From NCBI RefSeq assembly GCF_020150815.1, contig NZ_CP083724.1, forward strand, positions 310,001 through 374,000: a stretch of DNA of 64,000 nucleotides, written 5' to 3'. Made by a program: the position numbers and the translations under genes. Shown piece after piece: positions 35,159 through 43,999 of this stretch. The notes under the pieces were generated by a model. It was not told the origin of the DNA, did no database searches, and saw nothing but the letters and a program-made list of their open reading frames with translations. Each line of letters starts with the position of its first letter. Position 1 is the stretch's first letter. This stretch comes from Haloprofundus salilacus (lineage in GTDB: Archaea; Halobacteriota; Halobacteria; Halobacteriales; Haloferacaceae).

Positions 35159-35991
35159 CGTTCGGACTGGGATCGTTCGACGGCGACGGCGACGCCGATG
35201 TCGACTGGACCGCAGAGGTCGCGTTCGCAGCGCGCACCGCCCCTGAGATTCGCGCTGTCGGTGAGAGTGGCGGGTCGGTGCTCGTCCTCCCGATCGGGAG
35301 CGTCGAACAGCACGGCGACCACCTCCCGGTCGCGACGGACTCGATTCTCGCCTCGGCGGTCGCCGCCGCGGGGGCGACGGCGGTGGTCGACGACGTGCCG
35401 GTGCTGGTCGCGCCAACGTTCTGGACCGGGTACTCGCCGCACCACCGCGCGTTCGGTGGGACGCTCACCGGCGAGTTCGACACGCTGCTTGACCTGCTCG
35501 GCACCGTCGCCGACGCCGCGCTGGACAACGGATTCGACGCGCTGTTGCTGCTCAACGGTCACGGCGGCAACCGAGCGCTCGTCGACGCCGCGGTTACCGT
35601 CGTCGGCCGCGCCCACCCCGCAGTGGAGTCACTCGGTCTCACGTACTTCGACCTCGCCGCACCGTTTGCCGACGAGATTCGCGAGAGCGACGCCGGCGGG
35701 ATGGCCCACGGCGGCGAGTTCGAGACGTCATTGATGCAGTATCTCCGCCCCGAACTCGTCCGCGAGGACGCGCCCGCGACGTATTGGGTGGAGCCGTACG
35801 ACCTCGCCGGTAACGATTTGCTCGACGGCGGCCCGCTGTCGGTGTACCGGCCGTTCGGGGCGTACTCGGACAGCGGCGCTATCGGCGATCCGTCGCTGGC
35901 CAGCGCCGACAAGGGCGAACGCTTCTTCGACGGCATACGGGCCGAACTCGCGGCGTTGCTCCTCGACGTTCACGAACAAAACGCGGACTGA
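35155..35991 (+). CDS. Creatininase family protein
   Basis: 278 residues. Metal motifs are LVLPIGSVEQHGDHLPVATD, LLLLNGHGGNRALVDAAV and AHGGEFETSLMQYLRP, all intact, with GYSPHHRAFGGTL. The family includes creatinine amidohydrolases and other cyclic amide or sugar hydrolases such as those acting in flavin and mycofactocin pathways. The ATG lies inside the stop region of the enolase-family gene (ATGA). Together with MlrC this gives two amide-hydrolase-type enzymes in one transcription unit. Confidence 0.9.
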   Translation: MTFGLGSFDGDGDADVDWTAEVAFAARTAPEIRAVGESGGSVLVLPIGSVEQHGDHLPVATDSILASAVAAAGATAVVDDVPVLVAPTFWTGYSPHHRAFGGTLTGEFDTLLDLLGTVADAALDNGFDALLLLNGHGGNRALVDAAVTVVGRAHPAVESLGLTYFDLAAPFADEIRESDAGGMAHGGEFETSLMQYLRPELVREDAPATYWVEPYDLAGNDLLDGGPLSVYRPFGAYSDSGAIGDPSLASADKGERFFDGIRAELAALLLDVHEQNAD

Positions 35992-36045
35992 CGCCCCGTT
36001 CGGTCTTCGGGTGTCGAGTACCGTCGAACTCGACCAGTTTCACAC

Positions 36046-37191
36046 TCACTCGTCGGACGGTAGCAGTCCGTCAGCGCCGAGCGAGCCGTCGAGGAGTCCG
36101 CTCGCGGTGATGACGAGGAGGCCGACGGCGGCCACGTACGCGTACATCGACTGGACTCCGACGAGGTCGAGGAGGTGTCCGGACGCGAGTTCGCCGACGC
36201 CCGACCCGGCGGCGAAGCCGAACCCGGTGAGAAATGTCTGCGCCGTCGACCCGATGGAGATGGGCGCGAGTTCGTGGGCGAGGTTCACCGCCGCAAGCAT
36301 GAACGCGGCGTAGCCGACGCCGAGCAGTAGCTGTAGCGCGACGACGAGAGACGGCGCGGGTGCCGACGCGTAGAACGCGAACGTGACAACGTGACAACCC
36401 GCGCCCGCTATCAGGAGCCGACGGTACGACGCGGTGAAGCGCGCCGCACAGAGGAACACCGCCGCCTCGCCGAGCGTCTTAGCGGCGACGGAGAGACCGG
36501 TGAGCGCGTCGCTCGCGCCGAGACTCCTGACATACACCGACAGATACGCGCTCCCGGCGGGGAACATCGTTCCCATCAGAAACGCGGCGACCAACAGCAC
36601 GGCGAAGTTGCGGTCCGTCACGAGCGACGCCGCGCGGAGGCCGACGCTCTCCGTTGGCGGTTTGCTCTCGACCGGAATCCGGAGGAGTACGAGCACGAGC
36701 ATCGCCATGCCGAGGCCGAACACGTAGAAGACGACGACCGACCCAAGACGGGCGCTGACCACGCCGGCCCCCAGCGCGGCGACACCGAAGGCGATGCTCC
36801 CGTACGCGCGGACGTTCCCGTACGACAGCCCCGCCGAGAGCAGCATCGAGTTCGCGACCGGCCGTATCGGCGCTCGAAACGCCGCGAACGCGACGGTGAC
36901 GAGCGCGACGAGCGGGAACACCGCGGCGGCACTCGGATACAGCAGTCCCAACGCTCCCGCGCCGGTGACGCTGACGAACAGAATCCGCTTCTGCGCGCCG
37001 AAACGGTCGCTCAACAACCCCCACGCGGGGAGTGCGGCGATACCGGCCGTCCGGAGCAGAAAGCCGATCGTCCCCATCTCGACGCCGGTCAGTCCGATCT
37101 CCTCGAAGTAGGCGTTACGGAACACGACGAAGCCGCTCCACGCCGCGAAGTAGAGGAAGTAGAACGACTTGAAGTAACTCCGCTCGTCCAT
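36046..37191 (-). CDS. MFS transporter (LacY/nucleoside permease-like)
   Basis: 381 residues, about twelve hydrophobic helices. N-terminus FYFLYFAAWSGFVVFRNAYF, loop motif PAWGLLSDRFGAQKRILFVS, mid-protein RIPVESKPPTESVGLRA loop, and a C-half with SVAAKTLGEAAVFLCAARF and GVGYAAFMLAAVNLAHELAP. The first part resembles the MFS_1_like (LacY type) group, which suits a sugar or nucleoside proton symporter. Convergent with the creatininase operon, downstream of glucose dehydrogenase. Confidence 0.88.
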   Translation of the reverse strand: MDERSYFKSFYFLYFAAWSGFVVFRNAYFEEIGLTGVEMGTIGFLLRTAGIAALPAWGLLSDRFGAQKRILFVSVTGAGALGLLYPSAAAVFPLVALVTVAFAAFRAPIRPVANSMLLSAGLSYGNVRAYGSIAFGVAALGAGVVSARLGSVVVFYVFGLGMAMLVLVLLRIPVESKPPTESVGLRAASLVTDRNFAVLLVAAFLMGTMFPAGSAYLSVYVRSLGASDALTGLSVAAKTLGEAAVFLCAARFTASYRRLLIAGAGCHVVTFAFYASAPAPSLVVALQLLLGVGYAAFMLAAVNLAHELAPISIGSTAQTFLTGFGFAAGSGVGELASGHLLDLVGVQSMYAYVAAVGLLVITASGLLDGSLGADGLLPSDE

Positions 37192-37290
37192 CTCGGTAGC
37201 ACTCTTCGACCGACCGGCTTAGTCGCTCGCCTCTCGGCGAGTCTCTCGGGGAATTCATGAAGCGATTTTCGAGGCGTCGACGACAGTCGG

Positions 37291-38361
37291 TCAGCGCGTG
37301 TCGAACTCGACGACGGTCTTGATGACGTCGTCACCCGTCTCGAAGGCCGCTTCGGCCTCCTCCGGTGAGTAAACGCCGGTGACGAAGGCGTCGGCGAACC
37401 AGTCGGGGAACTCCGCGAGTCGGTTCCTTGCGGTCTCGAACTGTCTCACGTTGGAGTTGACGCTGCCGAACAACGCCTTGTTCTCCAACACGAGTTCGCG
37501 GTGGAGACGGCCGCCGTCGACCTCGAACTCCCAGTCGTTCGGGATGCCGAGCAGCGCGCCGACACCGTTTGGCGCTAAGGCGTCGACGGTCTCGAAGGCG
37601 TGCTTCGCGTAACCGGTCGCTTCGTAGACGAAGTCGACCGCCTCGTGCGCGTCGGCCATCGCGTCGACCGGCGTCTCGCGGGAGTCGACGTACGTACCGC
37701 CGAGACGTTCGATGATGTCGATAGTCGGGTCAGGGCGGTCGCGTCGGCCGAGACAGTAGCTTCGCTCGAACGGCGACGAGGGCGTTTCCACGGTGGCGAG
37801 CGTGAGCAGACCGAGCGGCCCGTTACCCAAGACGAGCGCGCTTACGGGGTCCCACTCGAACGCCGACCGGGAGGCGAACGCGTGTTCGAGCGCTTTCTCC
37901 GTGTTCGATATCGGTTCGACGAGGAATCCGTGCTCGGCAAATTCATCGGGCACGGGGACGAGAAACTCCGGCGGACTCGTGAAGAACTCGGACATGTAGC
38001 CGTGCGCGCCGACGATGCCGCGTTCGACGTAAAAGCCATCCGGAGCCATGTCGGGTTCGCCCCGCTCGAAGTACTCGTTCGTCCCGTTCGGCGGGCGGCG
38101 AACCGTCGGCACGACGAGCCTCCCCTCCTCAAGTTCGGTATCGTTCGCGTCTTCGACGACGGCGACGGCCTCGTGGCCGAGAATCTGGTAGTCGTCGTTC
38201 TCGGGATAGCCACCGTGGTTGCCCCGTATCACCTCGTAGTCGGTGCCGTCGATGCCGACCCGAAGCGTTCGGAGGAGCGCCTCGCCCGAATCCGGGACCG
38301 GGTCGGGAACCTCGGTCAGTTTCGGCTGTGAGTCCCCGTGTTCGACGACGACAGCTCTCAT
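37291..38361 (-). CDS. gdh: Glucose 1-dehydrogenase (zinc MDR family)
   Basis: 356 residues. Its metal ligands fall at exactly the numbers known for the Haloferax mediterranei enzyme: Asp38 (LRVGIDGTDYEV), His63 and Glu64 (ILGHEAVAV), and the later glutamate in LVEPISNTEKAL. The cofactor motif is VLGNGPLGLLTLA. It oxidises glucose, and often related aldoses, to the lactone with NADP, the first step of the semi-phosphorylative Entner-Doudoroff pathway of haloarchaea. It lies upstream of the MFS carrier on the same strand (99-base gap), suggesting uptake plus oxidation. Confidence 0.93.
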   Translation of the reverse strand: MRAVVVEHGDSQPKLTEVPDPVPDSGEALLRTLRVGIDGTDYEVIRGNHGGYPENDDYQILGHEAVAVVEDANDTELEEGRLVVPTVRRPPNGTNEYFERGEPDMAPDGFYVERGIVGAHGYMSEFFTSPPEFLVPVPDEFAEHGFLVEPISNTEKALEHAFASRSAFEWDPVSALVLGNGPLGLLTLATVETPSSPFERSYCLGRRDRPDPTIDIIERLGGTYVDSRETPVDAMADAHEAVDFVYEATGYAKHAFETVDALAPNGVGALLGIPNDWEFEVDGGRLHRELVLENKALFGSVNSNVRQFETARNRLAEFPDWFADAFVTGVYSPEEAEAAFETGDDVIKTVVEFDTR

Positions 38362-38574
38362 TCAGCGGTCCCTCCGACCGACCTCGCCCCTCTATCCGTC
38401 GCTACCGGCCGGTTTCGGTCGTTGACACTGTCTAACATAGCTCGAGATTGCTCGTCACGGATGATAAACGCTCCGACGGGGAGTCTGCGAGTCCGGTCGA
38501 AGGGGTGACGTGCGCGACTCGTCATCGCCTCGAAGACGGAACTTTTTACCGGTGAACGGACTTACGTTTTCGTC

Positions 38575-39222
38575 ATGACAGAGGAAGCGGGCGACACCGA
38601 GGGATGGCCGGACCGACGTCGGTCGTCTCGCCGGAGCAAAGTCGGTCGGGTGATCGAGACGTACGAACTCGATGGGTTGGGCGAGAAACTCGAAGCCCAG
38701 TGGACCGCCGACGGCGACGACCGGTCGAGTCTCCGCGAACTCGCGACCGAGTTCAACCAGCGCCTGCTCGAAACCGCGCTCGAAGAGGGCGGAGTTACCC
38801 TCCTCGACGGTGAGGTCGAAAACTACTACCGACTCCTGACCGACGACGCCGTCACAAGCGGGACGAGAGTGCAAACCGAACGAACGCTCGAACGGAACGA
38901 CGTCGATGTCGAGAGACTGAAAAAGGACTTCGTCTCCCATCAGGCGATACACACCTACTTGGTGAAGTATCGTGGCGTCTCACGCGACGATTCGACAAAC
39001 GAGAACCGCACCGAGAAAGTCGACACGAGCATCCGCCGCCTTCGGAGTCGGACGCAGACCGTGACGACGAACTCTTTACAGTCGCTGGTGGACGCAGGAG
39101 AACTCGAAGTCGGCGATATCGACGTTCTTGTCGATATCAACGTCCACTGTGACGTGTGCGGACAGACGCTGACTGTTGACCAGTTACTTGCAGACGGTGG
39201 CTGTGACTGTCGTAGCGAGTAG
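38575..39222 (+). CDS. rdfA: Rod-determining factor RdfA family protein
   Basis: 215 residues. Conserved text KVGRVIETYELDGLGEKLEA, ELATEFNQRLLETALEEGG and QAIHTYLVKYRGVSR, and a C-terminal zinc knuckle NVHCDVCGQTLTVDQLLADG ending CDC. This matches RdfA of Haloferax volcanii, which promotes the rod form over the disk form, apparently through transcriptional or signalling control. Haloarchaea often carry several paralogs, so this copy need not be the main regulator. A T-rich stretch (AACTTTTTACC) lies about 30 bases before the start. Confidence 0.85.
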   Translation: MTEEAGDTEGWPDRRRSSRRSKVGRVIETYELDGLGEKLEAQWTADGDDRSSLRELATEFNQRLLETALEEGGVTLLDGEVENYYRLLTDDAVTSGTRVQTERTLERNDVDVERLKKDFVSHQAIHTYLVKYRGVSRDDSTNENRTEKVDTSIRRLRSRTQTVTTNSLQSLVDAGELEVGDIDVLVDINVHCDVCGQTLTVDQLLADGGCDCRSE

Positions 39223-40283
39223 GCCATCTCCGGGAGGCCGCGGCGGCCGTAACCGACGACCGATCGATTAGTTTATAAATTCTGACGGAGTTTCGTAATG
39301 ATGTACTCTGCCTTCAGAAGGATGATTGGAGAAACAGCTAAAATGCTTTTTTTTTCAGTCAGGAGGCTGTATAAGGGGTTTCGGATATCATCTAGGCGGC
39401 CGCCAGCTGTTTAGAAGTACTATTTTCACAATCGGCTACTAAACCGCCAGATAAGATCCGAGAAATCATCAATTCCCGATATATTAGTAGTTCATAGGTA
39501 ATAGGCGGATTCACTTGATCGTATTTTGGCTTTCCCCAATGGATAATTTACAACTCTATAACTGTTTATCGATTTGCGCTCATAACATGGTCGCGACACA
39601 TGGGTTTCGCTGCAGCGTGTCTCAACGTCGACCGTCGGCACCAGGCGAACGACGGTTTGTTCCGGCTCTCTCGCAGAATAAATATATGAACGCGTGAGCG
39701 TGCGTATCGAAAACTGTGTCGAAACCCCGTCGTTTGGGATGAGTGGAATCAGTGGAAGCTGTGCGGGCCGTGACCCCCGCACGCCCCGTGATTCTGTCTG
39801 ACGAGTTGTCACCATCGCCACGTGACCAGTCGTGGTGGTGCTCGTGCAACGCCGCGTGACGCTGCGGCCTATCCATCTCACGCCTGTGTGTTAGGTATTC
39901 TCATTAGAACAAATGTAGTCGAAGGGGTGGGAACGATATCGCCGTCTTCGTCTTTTGGTACGAGACTCTTTCGGCGACTATCGCGAGAGCATCGTCGAAC
40001 GCCGTTGACACGGTATCGTCGCTCTCGACAGCGTACTCTTTTCGCGGAGAGAGACGTTCCGAACTTGGTCGGACGAGTTCGAGTTCGGCGGAGTGTGGAG
40101 ACAGCTACTCCGCCGACTGGTGGATACCAAACCCAGATACAGGTGCGTCGTTGGGGACGGACGCGATTCGAACGGCGGGTGGGACCGTTATCAACTTGTT
40201 GGCGGGCTTAGCGACCGTCGGGCGCCGAGAACCCAATGAGATTTGGCGGAACAGTTATGTCAGCGTGAATGAAAGAGCCGCGT
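39223..40283. other. Gene-free stretch of about 1 kb
   Basis: AT-rich at 39245-39560 with a run of nine T around 39345-39355 and TATA-like strings (AATAAATATATGAAC near 39677-39690). Short open frames of 60-129 codons exist on both strands, but they are arginine-rich or overlap each other and show no known motif. It may hold decayed genes or an RNA; I can support neither. Confidence 0.45.
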
Positions 40284-40823
40284 ATGGACATACTCCGCCA
40301 CTTACTCGACAGTTCGGACCCTCCAGGAGAACCGCATCGCACGGGTAAGCAAGAGCAGTTCTACGACGAGACGACCAACGCCTCCGCCGTCACCGTCTTC
40401 TGGGAGGACGTCTCGGCGCTGAAGACGCTGCTCGACTCCGAGGCGACGACGCCGATACCCGACGGCGAAACGCTCGCGGTCGGCACAGTACCGACGGACG
40501 TGCCGACCGACGAACTCTCCCTGCGGATGGCGCACGAGCAACTACTCTCTGAACTGAACCGCCTCGCGACCCGATGGGAGGACCAACTCGACGCCTCGCC
40601 GTCTTCCGTCTGGCTCCCCGACGACTACAGCGTCCGTATGGAGACCTACCTCCGCCACTGTGAGGAACGGATCGACAACGACGCCGACCCCTTCTCCCCT
40701 CCGCGTTCGTTCGGCCGGGTGCGTTCGCTCGTCGGTCGCTGCTCCGCGGCCGACAACGACGACGCCGCGTCGGCCTTCGTCGGGAGAGAACACGTTCCCC
40801 TCACCGACTCCGAACGTCGCTAA
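40284..40823 (+). CDS. Hypothetical acidic protein
   Basis: 179 residues starting MDILRHLLDSSDPPGEPHRT. Soluble and acidic, no signal, no membrane segment. FWEDVSALKTLLDSEATTPI, LSLRMAHEQLLSELNRLATR and YLRHCEERIDNDADPF suggest mostly helix. Codon use (GC-rich third positions) is like the real genes around it, which is the main reason to call it. I recognise no family. Isolated between two gene-poor stretches. Confidence 0.6.
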   Translation: MDILRHLLDSSDPPGEPHRTGKQEQFYDETTNASAVTVFWEDVSALKTLLDSEATTPIPDGETLAVGTVPTDVPTDELSLRMAHEQLLSELNRLATRWEDQLDASPSSVWLPDDYSVRMETYLRHCEERIDNDADPFSPPRSFGRVRSLVGRCSAADNDDAASAFVGREHVPLTDSERR

Positions 40824-41269
40824 CTCGTCGTCAACCTGCCGGTGGCGGCGGTTCGACGCGTCGGTTTCTGCTCTCAGCCAACAAGTTGACGACGCCGCGA
40901 CGCCGGACTCCGGACGCGTTCCTCGCCGACGACGCAGACCGGTCGAGGTCGGTATCCGCGCGACGACGGAGGCCCTCGACCCCCCGACGGCTCTCGGCCC
41001 TCTCCTCATTCGACGTCGGTGATTCTTCTCGGACGACCTGCTTGGCCGTAGCGTCCCTTGACTGCCGAACCGTACCATCTTCCAGCTTTTCCACCCGTCG
41101 AGCGACGCGTTTCTTCGAAGTCGCTCCGCGCCCGTCCGCCGGTGATACATCTCCTCTCCGAAAAATACTAGATTCGAGATAAGTAGACGTCCGATATATC
41201 TCTAATCATGAATTACCAACACAGACGATACTGCGAGGAGCTTTATTCACCAATGAAGAATTATATCAC
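40824..41269. other. Gene-poor stretch before the PadR gene
   Basis: About 445 bases. The minus strand has an open frame (40831-41094) giving a charged, arginine-rich sequence without known motifs, possibly a decayed gene. The last 100 bases are AT-rich and contain TTTATTC at about 41242 and AATTATATCAC just before the PadR start, good promoter candidates. Confidence 0.45.
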
Positions 41270-41551
41270 GTGCACGACTTGAGCGGCTTTCAGCGCGACC
41301 TATTGTACGTTATCTCGGGGATGGACCGTCCGTCGGGACAGGAGGCGAAGGAACGACTCGAGCAGTACGTCGACGGCGAGATCAACCACGGACGCCTCTA
41401 CCCGAATCTCGATACGTTGGTGACGAAGGAGTACGTGGAGAAAGGACCGATAGACCGGCGGACGAACTACTACGCGATAACCGAACGCGGCGAGAATCTG
41501 ATTCGCGAGCGCCGAGCGTGGGAAGATGCGCAGGTCTCCTCCGAGTTGTAG
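41270..41551 (+). CDS. PadR family transcriptional regulator
   Basis: 93 residues, GTG start (VHDLSGFQRDLLYVISGMDR). Compact winged helix: GQEAKERLEQYVDGEINHGR, LYPNLDTLVTKEYVEKGPID, RRTNYYAITERGENLIRERR. This is the PadR/PhaH type that represses metabolic genes until an effector binds. It is followed 94 bases later by an LLM oxidoreductase on the same strand, a possible target. Confidence 0.9.
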   Translation: MHDLSGFQRDLLYVISGMDRPSGQEAKERLEQYVDGEINHGRLYPNLDTLVTKEYVEKGPIDRRTNYYAITERGENLIRERRAWEDAQVSSEL

Positions 41552-41645
41552 TCACCCCGCCGCTGTCGCAGTCGCCGTATCGTCTCGATAGGACAACCCT
41601 CGCGTCGCGCTCTCGACCGGTGCTCCCATACTCTTCGGGCGTCGA

Positions 41646-42578
41646 GTGCAGACCGTGACCGACGACCACCGAAACGCGGGTTACGAGCGACTGTTCGGCA
41701 CCGATGCGCTCACGTTCGGCGTCGGCTTCCCGCTCACGGCCGCTCGGGAGTCCAGACCGGCGGTCTCCGAGGAGATGGAGCTCGCCGCGCACGCCGAGCG
41801 CGTCGGCTTTGACGCGCTGTGGGCCCGCGACGTGCCGCTGTACTGGCCGCGGTTCGGCGACGCGGGCCAGACGTTCGACCCGTGGACGTGGCTGAGCTAC
41901 GCGGCCGCCCACACCTCGGATATCGCGCTCGGAACCGCCAGCGTCGTGCTTACGCTCCGGCACCCGCTCCACGTCGCCAAGAGCGCGGCTTCAGTCGACC
42001 GACTCTCAGACGGCCGCCTCGTCCTCGGCGTCGCGACGGGCGACCGCGACCCCGAGTTCCCGGCGTTCGACGTCGACGCCGACGAACGCAGCGAACTGTT
42101 CCGCGAGAGCGTCGACCTGCTTCGGACCGTCTGGCGCGAGGAGTTTCCGGAAATCGACTCCGTCTGGGGGTCGCTCGACGGCTCGCTCGACCTCGTCCCG
42201 AAACCGACGGCGGGGACGATTCCCTTGTTGCCAACCGGACACGCCCGGCAGTCCGTCGAGTGGATCGGCGAACACGGCGACGGCTGGTTCTTCTACCATC
42301 TGCCGCAGAACACGCTCGAATCGTATCTCGACGACTGGCGGACGGTCGGCGGCGAGAAGCCGTACGCGATGGCCGTTCGAACCGAGCTCGCCGACGACCC
42401 CCGGGCCGGACCCGAACCGCTCCACCTCGGCTACCGCGCCGGAAGCGACTGGTTCGCCGACTACTTCCGCACGCTGGACGAGATGGGCGTCGACCACGTG
42501 CTGATGTCGACGCCCGGCGACGATCCCGAAGCCGAACTGACGCAGTTCGCCGAGGACGTTATCGAACGCGTGCGCTGA
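41646..42578 (+). CDS. LLM class oxidoreductase (luciferase-like, TIGR03571 type)
   Basis: 310 residues. LFGTDALTFGVGFPLTAARE, HAERVGFDALWARDVPLYWP, SDIALGTASVVLTLRHPLHV, SASVDRLSDGRLVLGVATGD-like block (VDRLSDGRLVLGVATGDRD) and SVEWIGEHGDGWFFY are typical of bacterial-luciferase-like flavin enzymes. It probably uses F420 or FMN in the cytoplasm; F420 is common in haloarchaea. The substrate is unknown. Start GTG or ATG near 41646 places the conserved LFGTD segment about 15 residues in. Confidence 0.88.
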   Translation: MQTVTDDHRNAGYERLFGTDALTFGVGFPLTAARESRPAVSEEMELAAHAERVGFDALWARDVPLYWPRFGDAGQTFDPWTWLSYAAAHTSDIALGTASVVLTLRHPLHVAKSAASVDRLSDGRLVLGVATGDRDPEFPAFDVDADERSELFRESVDLLRTVWREEFPEIDSVWGSLDGSLDLVPKPTAGTIPLLPTGHARQSVEWIGEHGDGWFFYHLPQNTLESYLDDWRTVGGEKPYAMAVRTELADDPRAGPEPLHLGYRAGSDWFADYFRTLDEMGVDHVLMSTPGDDPEAELTQFAEDVIERVR

Positions 42579-42695
42579 CTCGATTCGCTGTCTCGCATCC
42601 GCCGGTCACCTCGGTCTCCGGGCCGCTGCGGTCGTCACGGCGAATCGTCGCGGCCGACGGTCGAACCGGTAGAGAATCCGAAAGTGGTTTTACCC

Positions 42696-42711
42696 TTTAG
42701 GCGAGCCTAAA
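42696..42711. promoter_or_regulatory. Perfect DtxR/SirR-like palindrome (iron-responsive operator candidate)
   Basis: TTTAGGCGAGCCTAAA: two seven-base arms, TTTAGGC and GCCTAAA, around GA. The TTAGG..CCTAA form is that of DtxR/IdeR/SirR metalloregulator boxes. It ends three bases before the ATG of an iron-type binding protein. In a leaderless haloarchaeal gene this overlaps the transcription start, a position suited to repression. Confidence 0.7.
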
Positions 42712-42714
42712 AAC

Positions 42715-43974
42715 ATGGACGGCGTTCCCGAGGGACGGAAGGCACCGACGCGACGCGACTACATCAAATACGGCGGAGCAATCGTCGGGGCGGGACTGCT
42801 CGCAGGCTGCGCGGCCAACGAACGTCCCGACTCGGGGGCGACTCCGGGAAGCAGCACACACGGAACGGACGAGGCGAGCGGTGGTGCGGAGTCGACGACG
42901 GCCGAATCTGGCGGCACCTACTCGGTGACGATGGCCCCGGCGGGCGAAGTCGCGTTCGAGAAGGTCCCCCGGAACGTGATGGTGTACAGCCTCCTGTACG
43001 CCGACATGGCCGTCGCGTACGGCCACGGCGACTCGGTGAACTCGCTCGGGTTCGACGCCGACGCCGGCGGGAACACGTTGGACGCGTACTACGAACGCCT
43101 CGACGGCGTCTCCTTCGACCGAAGCGGACTGGAGCAACTCAACACCGGTTCCGGCGAGGTCAACATCGACAAGGAACTGTTCTACGAGCTGAACTCGGAC
43201 CTCCACCTGGTCGACCCGTGTCTCGTCCTCTCGTTCGACGGGTGGGAGCAGTCCGACATCGACGAAATCCGCGAGAACATCGCGCCGTGGTTCGGCAACA
43301 TCTACAGTCGCGCGCACGGCCAACCGCCCGAGGAGTGCCGAGACGAGTACGAGTACTACACGCTGTGGGAACTCTCGGAGAAGATCGGAGCGGTCTTCCG
43401 AGAACGGGAGCGCTTCGAGGCGCTCCGGTCGGTCCACGACGATCTAATCGACCGGATTCGGACTGACCTCCCGCCCGCCGACCGACGACCCTCGGTCGGC
43501 GTAGCTATCTTCATGCAGGAGACGTTCTACCCGTCGAAACTCAACGCCCCCGGGTTCGCGGCTGCACACACCCGCCCGCTCGAAGCGACCGACGCATTCG
43601 CCGCCGATGACGTAACGTACGAGACGACGTACGATTACGAGACGATGCTCGAAATCGACCCGGATGTCATCCTCCACCCGTTCGGCATCGCCTCCTACTA
43701 CGACGTCGCGCAGGTTCGTCGGACGCTCGAAAATCACCCCGTCGGGAGTCAGCTAACCGCTGTCCAGAACGGTCGCGTCTATCCGTCCGGCAATCCGGTT
43801 CAAGGACCGCTGATGAACCTGTTCCAGTTGGAGATGACGGCCAAGCAGCTGTACCCCGAGCAGTTCGGCCAGTGGCCCGGGTACGAAAACGGCGACCCGT
43901 ACCCGGAGATTCCCGAATCGGAGCGGCTGTTCGACCGGCAGCGGATCGCCGACATCGTCGCCGGCGAGTACTGA
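42715..43974 (+). CDS. ABC transporter substrate-binding lipoprotein, iron-siderophore type
   Basis: 419 residues. Twin-arginine segment TRRDYIKYGGAIVGAGLLAG followed by the lipobox Cys, then a Ser/Thr/Gly linker. The mature protein has the PF01497 fold: VPRNVMVYSLLYADMAVAYG, AIFMQETFYPSKLNAPGF, DYETMLEIDPDVILHPFGIA and QLTAVQNGRVYPSGNPVQGP. It would bind ferric-siderophore or a related chelate outside the cell. The leaderless start directly follows a DtxR-like palindrome. No permease or ATPase is adjacent, so it must work with components encoded elsewhere. Confidence 0.88.
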   Translation: MDGVPEGRKAPTRRDYIKYGGAIVGAGLLAGCAANERPDSGATPGSSTHGTDEASGGAESTTAESGGTYSVTMAPAGEVAFEKVPRNVMVYSLLYADMAVAYGHGDSVNSLGFDADAGGNTLDAYYERLDGVSFDRSGLEQLNTGSGEVNIDKELFYELNSDLHLVDPCLVLSFDGWEQSDIDEIRENIAPWFGNIYSRAHGQPPEECRDEYEYYTLWELSEKIGAVFRERERFEALRSVHDDLIDRIRTDLPPADRRPSVGVAIFMQETFYPSKLNAPGFAAAHTRPLEATDAFAADDVTYETTYDYETMLEIDPDVILHPFGIASYYDVAQVRRTLENHPVGSQLTAVQNGRVYPSGNPVQGPLMNLFQLEMTAKQLYPEQFGQWPGYENGDPYPEIPESERLFDRQRIADIVAGEY

Positions 43975-43999
43975 TTGGAAGCGAGCGCTCTGCGACGAC

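Noticed and set aside
39340-39360. T-run as a terminator
   Set aside because: It is 120 bases after the RdfA stop and no hairpin was evident; archaeal termination at T-runs is possible but not supported enough to list.
40831-41094. Minus-strand open frame before the PadR gene
   Set aside because: Charged low-complexity product with no homology that I recognise; kept only as a note on the gene-poor stretch.
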